Below, piece by piece: positions 44,087 through 51,596 of a stretch of 64,000 nucleotides of DNA. Source of the stretch: Polyangiaceae bacterium. GTDB taxonomy: Bacteria > Myxococcota_A > Polyangia > Polyangiales > Polyangiaceae. Position 1 is the stretch's first letter. Every line of letters begins with the position of its first letter. The notes beneath the pieces were generated by a model. That model was given only the letters and a program-made list of their open reading frames with translations, made no database searches and was not told the origin of the DNA. The position numbers were made by a program, and so were the translations under genes. The stretch lies in assembly GCA_019637265.1 (NCBI GenBank), contig JAHBVY010000002.1, forward strand, positions 434,001-498,000. The letters are read 5' to 3'.

Positions 44087-44854
44087 TCACTCGGAGCGCC
44101 TGAAGACGCGCTCGCGGTGCCAGGGGAGGTAGCTGCGATGGCCTTCGGTGATGCCGCGCACGCACAGTGGTTGATCCAAGCCAAGGATCCTGCGGGAGCT
44201 GGCGGTGAGCGCATCGCTGACGGTGAGCGCTCCGTCGTCCTCCAGCGTGATGAAGCCTCGATCGAAGGCGGCGTCGAGGTGGGGCGCGAGCAGGAGGCCG
44301 TTGTAGACATCGAGTCGCTCGGCATCGGTCTCGCAGTCTGCCCAGGGCTTGATGTGGCTCGCGCGCAGGAGCTCAGGAACGGCTAGGCCGGTGACGGCGC
44401 AGCGGCCTTCCCAGAGGTCGAGGAGGCCCGCTCTGAACAGGTCCTGCCCGACGCGCTGAACGACGAGCCGTTCGGCCTCCGTCGTCTTGGGCAGGGTGAC
44501 GACTCGCTGCTCGAAGGTGCGGAGCAGCTCGTTTGGCAGCGCCTTGGACAGCTGGAAGGCGCGCCGAAGCAGCTGATGCAGTGCGGCCACGTCGGGCACG
44601 GTGCGCCCTCCCGCGGCGCCGCCCGGCATGGGCGCCACCATGGGCGTGCCGTACTCACCCAGCGCGCGCGCCACGTTCAGCTGAGAGAACGCCGCTAACA
44701 GCACCGCATCGCCGAAGGCCCCCAACCACACGCAGAGCGGGCACTGCGTGCTAGCGAAGACGAGCCAGTCGCCCTCCGGCGCGAGCGCGCGGTCGAAGCC
44801 GTTGTCCGTCGCGGCCTTCTCGAGGCGCGTCAGCATCAACGGCGAGAGGCTCAT
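44087..44854 (-). CDS. HNH endonuclease (HNH_2 type), third gene of a Septu-like operon
   Basis: ATG 44854 overlaps the upstream stop as ATGA and has GAAGG five bases before it. In 255 residues the C-terminal nuclease domain (about 150-245) has C152, the SHIKPW motif (166-171), N185 and H192 in NGLLLAPHLDAAFD, as in HNH_2 restriction endonucleases. The N-terminal 140 residues carry a CPLC pair and no known domain and may read a target. Its tight coupling to the PtuA/PtuB-like pair suggests a second effector nuclease; standard Septu has only two genes. Confidence 0.85.
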   Translation of the reverse strand: MSLSPLMLTRLEKAATDNGFDRALAPEGDWLVFASTQCPLCVWLGAFGDAVLLAAFSQLNVARALGEYGTPMVAPMPGGAAGGRTVPDVAALHQLLRRAFQLSKALPNELLRTFEQRVVTLPKTTEAERLVVQRVGQDLFRAGLLDLWEGRCAVTGLAVPELLRASHIKPWADCETDAERLDVYNGLLLAPHLDAAFDRGFITLEDDGALTVSDALTASSRRILGLDQPLCVRGITEGHRSYLPWHRERVFRRSE

Positions 44855-45612
44855 CTTGCCTTCCCCAGTGAGCGATCGAGCCACCGCGCGCGAATGCTCA
44901 CGAACGGCTGAAGTGGGTGCTCACCGAGCAGCGCCGTCTTGCGCGCTTCGCGTTCGGCGCGGGTGGCCGTCTTGCCCTTGTACTGCCGCTCGAGCCGGGT
45001 TCGCTCACTGTCGAGCGCTGCGCTCCGCGCTGCCACGAGTTTGGGGTGGTTGAGGTTCAATACCCCACTGTTCTTGACCTGGTCATCGTGCGGCGCGCCC
45101 AGGGCGTGCACCAACGCTCGACGCTGTGGGTCAGTGAGCGGCGCGTCACCCCCGACGTACACCTCCCCCAAGCTGGTGAACCCGACGCTACGCTCATAGG
45201 CGTGATCCACCGGCCATGGCAGGTCAGCTTCTGTGACGTCACCCTTGAGCGGGCGCTCATGCTTGTGAGCGTCGCAAGTCTCCTCCGTCGCGCAGGACAG
45301 GTAGAGGTTCTTCCAATGCAGCGCGAGCTGAGGCTCCGCACTCAGTGGTCTCCAGTGGTCGATGCGAGGTAGCGGCGCGCCTTCACTGACAGGGCGCTCA
45401 CAGTAGACACAGAGAGCACCCTGCTCCTGGTACATGACGGCGCGCAGCTTGCGCTTCTCCATCGAGTCGAAGGCGGCCCGCGCGTGAGCGGAGCGGTCGG
45501 CCGCAGCACCTAAGCCCTCTAAGAACTCCGCCTCAGCCTGCCTCCAGGTTCGCGTCTCCTGTCCCTCGGGGGAGACATCTGCCGGCGGCCACGGCTTCCT
45601 CAACCCTCGCAT
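44851..45612 (-). CDS. ptuB: PtuB-like HNH nuclease of a Septu-like system
   Basis: The ATG at 45612 shares one base with the upstream stop (TGATG). The 253-residue protein matches the PtuB/TIGR02646-type HNH family: CVYC (68-71), RIDHWRPLS with the HNH His (84-92), HWKNLYLSC (99-107) and C113. In Septu, PtuB is the nuclease effector recruited by PtuA ATPase oligomers and cuts nucleic acid on phage infection. A basic C-terminal half (LERQYKGKTATRAEREARKTALL) may contact nucleic acid. It sits between ptuA-like and another HNH gene. Confidence 0.82.
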   Translation of the reverse strand: MRGLRKPWPPADVSPEGQETRTWRQAEAEFLEGLGAAADRSAHARAAFDSMEKRKLRAVMYQEQGALCVYCERPVSEGAPLPRIDHWRPLSAEPQLALHWKNLYLSCATEETCDAHKHERPLKGDVTEADLPWPVDHAYERSVGFTSLGEVYVGGDAPLTDPQRRALVHALGAPHDDQVKNSGVLNLNHPKLVAARSAALDSERTRLERQYKGKTATRAEREARKTALLGEHPLQPFVSIRARWLDRSLGKAR

Positions 45613-46850
45613 CACCCCTCCCAATCGAAGAGCCCGCGGGCCCGCACGAGCGCTGGGTCCAAGCCGCCCCACTTGGCCTCGAGCTGGGTAAGCAGCTGCT
45701 CCGCTGCCTCTCGCTCACCTTGATCGATCGCGTCGTGGAGCTCGCGTAGCATTGCCTGACCGTCAGCATCGCGATCGTTCGTGTCCATCAGGTCGCGGAG
45801 AATCGCGTTGGTGTCACGCCCCTCGACGAACACGCCATCTCGCTGCAGCTCACCCTTCGCTAGCCTCCGCACCTGGCGGTTGAGCGCGCTGCTCAGCACC
45901 TGAGGCGAGTGAGTAGTCACCACGAACTGCAGCCGTGGGAAGACGTTGCGGAGGCCCTCGAGGACAACGCGCTGCCAGCGCGGGTGCAGGTGCAGATCGA
46001 TCTCGTCGATCAGCACCACTCCCTCAATCTTGCTGGGGGCCTCACCCCCGTCTTGCTCGTTCAACATCACCGCGCGGCGGGCGAGGTCGGACACGAGCGA
46101 GAGGTAGACGTGGAAGCCGTCCGACAGCTCCTTCCACGTCGCAACCTCTCCGCTCTCGAAGCGCACCACGGGGCTCCGCTCGCTCGGATCATACCAAGCG
46201 CGCTCCACTCCCGGCGTCGCCTGCGCGATGGCGTCCATGACAGCCGCCGCCACGCCACGCTCGGGCTCCCCATTCTGCCGGCGCACGGTGTCCGCGAGGA
46301 TCTCCTCGAGCAACCAGGTGAGCAAGGTGGAGTCATCCTGAGCTGGATCGAGCGCCTGCGCGTAACCCTCCCAGCGATCAGGCCCGGTCGACGCCGAGTG
46401 AGTCGACGCCCTACCTCGGCCTAGCCTATTCACCCCATAGAACGCGAAGAGCGGCCAACGCGCGCCGGGCACTCGCACCCGCTCGATCGCTGCGAGCACC
46501 GCGGCATGTTCGCTGCTCTTCCGGTTCGAGGCTGGCTGCAGTGTGTCCGACCAGCTGACTATTTCTCCGCCAACCTCTGCGGTCCACTTGAGGGCGCAGG
46601 GACCCGCAGCCTCGCGGCGCCCACGGTCATCAAGCGCGACCTTCCGCACGTCCCGCTGAGCCTCCAGCACGAGCGTAGGCGGCGCGCTCCCCTGAAAGGG
46701 CGTCAGCCCCATGGCGAGCGCCGTGAGGATGGCTGTCTTACCGCCACCGTTCTCCGCGAAGATGACCGTCAGATCGCCTTCGAGCGAAAGCTCGAGGTGC
46801 TCGAAGCAACGGAACTGCTCGAGCATGAGGCTCTTAAACACGAATGTCAT
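45612..46850 (-). CDS. ptuA: PtuA-like AAA ATPase of a Septu-like system
   Basis: The 412-residue ABC/SMC-like ATPase has Walker A ENGGGKT (33-39), an insertion of about 150 residues, a signature-like ELSDGFHVYLSL region (about 242-252), Walker B VVLIDEID (278-285) with LHPRWQR, and THSPQVL (switch His). These traits fit PtuA, the sensor of Septu anti-phage systems and retron-associated relatives. It overlaps the PtuB-like gene by one base and lies 15 bases after the truncated DUF1016 gene. A retron is not evident: no reverse transcriptase gene is in the window. Confidence 0.85.
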   Translation of the reverse strand: MTFVFKSLMLEQFRCFEHLELSLEGDLTVIFAENGGGKTAILTALAMGLTPFQGSAPPTLVLEAQRDVRKVALDDRGRREAAGPCALKWTAEVGGEIVSWSDTLQPASNRKSSEHAAVLAAIERVRVPGARWPLFAFYGVNRLGRGRASTHSASTGPDRWEGYAQALDPAQDDSTLLTWLLEEILADTVRRQNGEPERGVAAAVMDAIAQATPGVERAWYDPSERSPVVRFESGEVATWKELSDGFHVYLSLVSDLARRAVMLNEQDGGEAPSKIEGVVLIDEIDLHLHPRWQRVVLEGLRNVFPRLQFVVTTHSPQVLSSALNRQVRRLAKGELQRDGVFVEGRDTNAILRDLMDTNDRDADGQAMLRELHDAIDQGEREAAEQLLTQLEAKWGGLDPALVRARGLFDWEG

Positions 46851-46977
46851 GATGCGCTCTCCATCTCAGCCCCCAAAGCAGCCACCTTGGAATTGCCCAA
46901 TGGGGCAGCGGGCTGCTGCCCGATTCGGCCGGGTCGCCGCTCGGCGAGGTCGGTCATTTCTTGCTCCCCCCTCTTCT

Positions 46978-46995
46978 GCCACGCTTCGGCGTGGC
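46978..46995. terminator. TTCG-loop hairpin
   Basis: GCCACGC and GCGTGGC pair perfectly around a TTCG tetraloop on the plus strand (CGAA on the minus). It lies inside the abnormal 3' end of the DUF1016 remnant, about 130 bases before the PtuA-like start, and may attenuate transcription between the two systems. No T-run. Confidence 0.45.
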
Positions 46996-47131
46996 GGCCC
47001 TCTCCTCGCGCGCGACCAGTTCTCGCGCTCGGCCTCGATCTCGTAGAAGGCGCGCGCTTCGGGCTCGCGGACCTTGCTGAGCGCGAGGTAGTGCGACCAT
47101 GCCAAGGTCCCCGAAAAACCCGGCCGTTCAA

Positions 47132-47196
47132 ATTCGGCAGATGCCGTGTGCCGAATCTCGGCGGCGGCAGGATTCGGAAGATGCCGTCTGCCGAAT
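47132..47196. repeat. Two 25-bp palindrome-ended direct repeats in the DUF1016 gene
   Basis: Copies at 47132-47156 and 47172-47196 agree at 23 of 25 positions. Each begins ATTCGG and ends TGCCGAAT, so the first has 8-bp terminal inverted repeats. The 40-bp offset is not a multiple of three, so the copies are translated in different frames. Confidence 0.7.
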
Positions 47197-47578
47197 TCAG
47201 CAGCCTCCTGGAGGATGACTGGTGGACGGTCTGCGTAGGCGAGGTAGAAGCTGCGGAAGTTCCTCAGATTCCGCAGAGAGTAGCCGCGCCCAACGCGCTC
47301 GGTGAGCTTCGCCGCCAGGTCTTCGAGAACCTGTTCGCCGTGCTCGGCCCGCTTGGCGCCGCGCTGCACGTACTCGACGATCTCACGGCCGATGTGCCAG
47401 TTCGACAGCACCATCTCGCTGTTGACGGTGCGGAGCACGCGCCCGCGGGCCTCTTCGATGAGGGTGACGACGCGCTCGACGAGCGCGCCGAGATCACTCG
47501 CTTGGGTGAGCGCCTTCGTCGGTCGCTTTGGGGTCGTGGCCTCCTTGGGGCGCGTCTTTGCTGGCTTCTTCTTCGCGC

Positions 47579-50500
47579 TCACGAGGAGGCCCTCCGCGGT
47601 GGGCCGAGGGGTGAGACGTAGGGCGTGTCACTGACTATCGCGGCCGCGAGGGCGTCGTAGCGTTCGAGCACGAGGCGCTTGGTGCGGTACTCGCCGTGGG
47701 CCTTCTCGTCGTTTTTCTTCACGATGGGGAAGGTGTCGAGGATGTAGTCGGTGTCCTCCTTGGAGAGGCCGTACAGGTGGAAGAAGGCGGCGTCGAGCTC
47801 ACTGCGGAGCAGGGAGCGGCGCTCAGGGTCCCACAGGTAGGGCGCGCCTTCATCACCCACGTCCCGAGCGAAGGGCTCAAGGTCCCACGCGGTGTAGGTC
47901 AGCTCGAGGACACGCGGGAGCAGCCAGTCGCGGAGCGGGGTGCCAGGGTGCCAGGGGGTGTCGGCGGTGTAGACGGAGGGGGCGAGGACGGGGAGTTGCT
48001 TCAAGTAGCTATACGTCAGGTGCGTGCCGCCAACCTTCTGGCGTGCGGCGTAGTCGAGCGCGAAGCTGCAAAGACTCGCGTAGAGAGACGCGGTGAGTCG
48101 CGGTTCTGTTGACGGCATCGCGAGGGGGGTCGTGTGACCGACAGCGACGCGCGGGATCAGCGAGGCGATGACGGTGCGCTGGTCGGTGCTGCGGCAGATG
48201 TCGCGCCAACCGAGTAACCAGCCGCGCTCCCAGCGGTCCTTGAGGCGTGACGTGATCTCGTTTGCCTCGACCCAGTACCTCGGGTGTGTGAGCCGCGTCG
48301 GTTCCGCGTGCGCGGCATCATCAAACTCAGGGAGCTTGCCCTGATTGCCTTGTGCTTCTGTCTGGCCCTCGTAGGTGCCGAAGCGATGGTCATAGTGGTG
48401 TACCATCTTCGCCTCCATGAGCGGCAGGGCGCGCTGCTTGCCCTGCACGAAGTGGTTGCCCTTGAGCTGCCAACCGGCGGCCTCCAGCTCGGCGCGCGTG
48501 CGGAACAGGCCCGAGTCGGACGCCATGTTGAACACGCCCTGCATGAAGTGCAGGCCCCAGGGGTTGCCGTCGGGGTCGCCCTCGCGCCAGAGGATGCCCG
48601 CGCGCCGGTACATGGCGAGGTTGAGGTCGGCGTCGCGACGCGAGCGGAAGGTTGGGCAAGTGCGGGTGTTCGGATTGAGCGTCGCGAAGTCGGCGGGCGT
48701 GAGGCTGAAGTGCTTCTCCGGGTTCTCGAGGGCCGAGACCTGTCGAGCGAAGAACACGAGGTCTGCCTCCTCCGTGGTCTGCCCACGCGCGACAGTCATC
48801 AGGGCAAAGCGGAAAGCGTGATGCACGCCAGGGAAGACGAACTCCTCGTTCTCAAAGCTGTAGAACCGCGCCAGCTCGCGTTCCTTCACGAGCGTCCCAA
48901 AGTACTCTTTCGTCGTGTCGTCAGTCGCGATGCCCGTCGGCACAATGAACCCCGCGCGCCCCGTCGGCCCGAGCACGCTGCGGTTGTGCTCGGCGAAGAG
49001 GGCGTAGGTGTTGATGCGACCGCGCGCGCATAGCGGGTAGCGCCCTGACTCTCGAGCGAGGTGGTTCTCGCCATCGATGTTGCGAAGTGCGGCTGAGAAT
49101 TCGGCGTGCAGAGCGGGAGCACTGGTTTGCAACGCCGCGATCATTCGCTTGCGCGCCGCTGCGTTGGGTGCGCTGGCGATCTCCGGCATCCGCTGCGCGA
49201 ACCACTCCTGTTCCTTCAGTTCGACGTGCTCCCACGGCGGGTTGCCCAGCACCACGTCGAAGCCGCCGCCGCCCTCGCGCGCGGGGTTGAACACCTGCGG
49301 GAACTGAAGGTGCCAGTGGAAGAACTGGTACTGGCGCGCGAGCTCTTCCACCGTGGTCGTGGTCGACTGGGGCGCCGCGCCCGTGTCCCGCAGCTTGCGC
49401 CACACGTCGTTGGTCGGCGCGGCCTCCACGCTGGGGCCAGGCTGCTTGGGCCACACGAACGCGGCGCACCACGCGTCGGCGATCAGCTTCTGGTGCTGGT
49501 AGGCGCGCGAGGAGAGGATGCCGCCCCACTGCTCCTCCTTCTTGGCGAGCAAGGCGGCGTCGGCGTCGCTCTGCTCATCGAGCGCGGACACCGCCTGCGT
49601 GACGGCCTGAGCTTCATCCGCGCTGCGGGCGCCGAAGTCGAGCGTGCTCTGCTTGGCCTCCGCCTTGTTCCGCTTCTTGAGCGCGCTCGCGACCTTCTTG
49701 TCGTCCCCCTCGATCGGGGACCAGGCTTCGTCAGGGATGCTGCCTTCCATCAGCGCGGGCGTGGCGCCGAGCAGCGCGTTGCCGTGCTGGATGTGCGAGT
49801 CCAGGAAGGTGAGCGGCAGGCCAGGATCCACAGCCTCCATCCACAAGCTGACCTTGCACAGCTCGATGGCCATCGGGTTCAAGTCCACACCGAAGATGCA
49901 TTTGGCCACCACCTGCCGCAGCGCCCGCCGGTACTCCTCCGCGGACGGCGTGCCGTTCACCGACGCGCGCGCGACGTGGGTGGCGAGCCGGCGCGCGGCG
50001 GACAACAGGAAGTGCCCTGAGCCACAGGCTGGGTCCACAATGCACAGCTCCAAGAGCGCCTTCGCCGGCCGGCTCGGGTTCTTGGCTATCGTGTTTGAGA
50101 TGACGGGCTCGAGCGCGCTGTCGAGCAGCACGTTCACCAGGCTCTCCGGCGTGTAGTAGCTGCCCGAGGTCTTGCGCGCGTTGCCGCGGCTGTCACCCGC
50201 GAAGCTGAAGGCGCGGCCACCTTGCGTGATGTGCGGCTCCAGCTCGAGCAGCCCCTCGTAGATGTAGCCCAGCTCATCGGCGCCCATGTCGCGCCAGTTC
50301 ACGCGCGAGAGGCCGCTCGGCTCGCGCAGCCAACACAGCTTGAAGAGGGCGCCGAGCAGGGCGCGGCTGCTCAGCTGCGCGGCGTCCAGGTTGGGGCACT
50401 GGCTGAGCGCGAACAGGCCACCCAGCGCCGGCAGGCCCAGCGCCGGCTCACCCGACGACAGCCCACCGAAGACGATCTTCAGAGCCTCCCACAGGTCCCC

Positions 50501-51592
50501 GTGACGATCGTGAGCAGCCCGGCGCGAGGAGCGATCGCGGAGCCGCCGCACGCTGTAGCCGAGGGCGTAGCGCTCAGCGGCTTCTTTGGCGGTGCCCTTC
50601 GGGTGCAACAGCTCCCGCTCTTCGATCGCGAGCAGGAAGATGAGCCGGTACACGAGGCGCAGCAGCTCGCCGAAGTAGGCCCGCTTGTGGAGCGCGCCCT
50701 CCTGCAGGGCCTTGCGCAGCGCCTGGTTCGATGGGTGCTCAAGGAAGCCCTGGCCGAGCACCGCAATCGCCTCTTCAAAGCCGGCGCGCAGGCGCTCACG
50801 GGCGCGCGTGCCTTCCGCGCGAGCCGATGAGCGCCATGTTTCCAGGACACAACTCGCTGCCTCTTGGTCCGCGCGCCCGAAGCGGGAGCGGTGGAGCAGC
50901 AGCCAGGTGGCGGCGAAGTCGGGGTAGAGGCCCTCGGTGAAGATGCGGGCGAGATCGATCTCGATCCAGGCGGGGCGCGTGAGGCTCGCGTTGTCGCGCA
51001 CGATGCGCAGCGTGAGGCCGTCGCTCGCGACGCCCCACAGGGCGCCTCTCGAGGCGTTCAAGAACTCTTGCGCCAGGCCGAAGGCGCTGCGCTTGCGGTG
51101 CTCATCCCCCAGGTGACGATGGGGCGCGTCGAGCCCGCTGCCGGCGGGCGCGCACACCAGCGGCACGCGCCCTGCCGCGTCGATGGCGGTCAGCGGCCAA
51201 ACCCGACCCTCCAGCTCGAGCGGCTGGCGGTGCGGCTCCTCTGGGCCGCCTGCGAGCGCGGGCTCTGTCGCGCTGCGCTCGACAAGATCCCCGAAGGCGA
51301 ACGCGTCGCGCAACAGCGACAACACGAAGTGGCGCGCGAGCGCGCTGGGCTCCGCCTTCGCCTTGCGGCCCGCTTCAAACTCAGAGAAGTGCGCCTGCGC
51401 GATGCGCCAGGAGCGCGCGATCTCGTCGCGCAGCTCCAGGCCCTTCAACACGCCGTAGTCAGCCGGCGCCTGGTGTGGCGCCTCCAGCCGCGCCGCGCGC
51501 GACAACCAATCCGCGGCGAGCAAGCCACCCTCAATCGAGATGGCGTCGAACGCGAGCTGCGCTGCGCGCGCCGTGGGGGAACGTGGAGCCAA
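47579..51592 (-). CDS. N6-adenine DNA methyltransferase, DrmMI/Eco57I-like
   Basis: About 1337 residues from the TTG at 51592, which has GAAGG 9 bases upstream; an alternative TTG at 51619 would overlap the helicase gene. Motif I is VDPACGSGHFLL (about 520-531) and motif IV NPPW (about 783-786), the signature of gamma-class N6-adenine methylases; CIFGVDLNPMAIELCKVSLWMEA is typical of the Eco57I group. The C-terminal half resembles a TaqI-type target-recognition region. I see no clear PD-(D/E)XK nuclease motif at the N-terminus. With the two helicase genes upstream it corresponds to the methylase of class 1 DISARM-like systems, which marks host DNA. Confidence 0.85.
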   Translation of the reverse strand: MAPRSPTARAAQLAFDAISIEGGLLAADWLSRAARLEAPHQAPADYGVLKGLELRDEIARSWRIAQAHFSEFEAGRKAKAEPSALARHFVLSLLRDAFAFGDLVERSATEPALAGGPEEPHRQPLELEGRVWPLTAIDAAGRVPLVCAPAGSGLDAPHRHLGDEHRKRSAFGLAQEFLNASRGALWGVASDGLTLRIVRDNASLTRPAWIEIDLARIFTEGLYPDFAATWLLLHRSRFGRADQEAASCVLETWRSSARAEGTRARERLRAGFEEAIAVLGQGFLEHPSNQALRKALQEGALHKRAYFGELLRLVYRLIFLLAIEERELLHPKGTAKEAAERYALGYSVRRLRDRSSRRAAHDRHGDLWEALKIVFGGLSSGEPALGLPALGGLFALSQCPNLDAAQLSSRALLGALFKLCWLREPSGLSRVNWRDMGADELGYIYEGLLELEPHITQGGRAFSFAGDSRGNARKTSGSYYTPESLVNVLLDSALEPVISNTIAKNPSRPAKALLELCIVDPACGSGHFLLSAARRLATHVARASVNGTPSAEEYRRALRQVVAKCIFGVDLNPMAIELCKVSLWMEAVDPGLPLTFLDSHIQHGNALLGATPALMEGSIPDEAWSPIEGDDKKVASALKKRNKAEAKQSTLDFGARSADEAQAVTQAVSALDEQSDADAALLAKKEEQWGGILSSRAYQHQKLIADAWCAAFVWPKQPGPSVEAAPTNDVWRKLRDTGAAPQSTTTTVEELARQYQFFHWHLQFPQVFNPAREGGGGFDVVLGNPPWEHVELKEQEWFAQRMPEIASAPNAAARKRMIAALQTSAPALHAEFSAALRNIDGENHLARESGRYPLCARGRINTYALFAEHNRSVLGPTGRAGFIVPTGIATDDTTKEYFGTLVKERELARFYSFENEEFVFPGVHHAFRFALMTVARGQTTEEADLVFFARQVSALENPEKHFSLTPADFATLNPNTRTCPTFRSRRDADLNLAMYRRAGILWREGDPDGNPWGLHFMQGVFNMASDSGLFRTRAELEAAGWQLKGNHFVQGKQRALPLMEAKMVHHYDHRFGTYEGQTEAQGNQGKLPEFDDAAHAEPTRLTHPRYWVEANEITSRLKDRWERGWLLGWRDICRSTDQRTVIASLIPRVAVGHTTPLAMPSTEPRLTASLYASLCSFALDYAARQKVGGTHLTYSYLKQLPVLAPSVYTADTPWHPGTPLRDWLLPRVLELTYTAWDLEPFARDVGDEGAPYLWDPERRSLLRSELDAAFFHLYGLSKEDTDYILDTFPIVKKNDEKAHGEYRTKRLVLERYDALAAAIVSDTPYVSPLGPPRRASS

Positions 51593-51596
51593 GGGC

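Larger units (their letters stand above)
46866..47582 (-). pseudogene. DUF1016 (YhcG-type) nuclease, truncated, with repeat insertions
   Basis: A GTG at 47582 overlaps the methylase stop (GTGA). The N-terminal DUF1016_N domain is intact (NSEMVLSNWHIGREIVEYVQRG, GYSLRNLRNFRSFYLAY), and GTLAWSHYLALSKV...AFYEIEAERENWS begins the linker to the PD-(D/E)XK domain. Then the normal sequence stops and about 45 residues of Arg/Pro-rich unrelated sequence follow, so the nuclease domain (about 140 residues) is missing. Between the two conserved parts lie two 25-bp palindrome-ended repeats read in different frames. It is probably inactive, though translation coupling with its neighbours is kept. Confidence 0.75.

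Noticed and set aside
45612-46850. Retron, because PtuA/PtuB-like pairs accompany some retrons
   Set aside because: No reverse transcriptase motif (YxDD) or retron RNA region is visible in the island.
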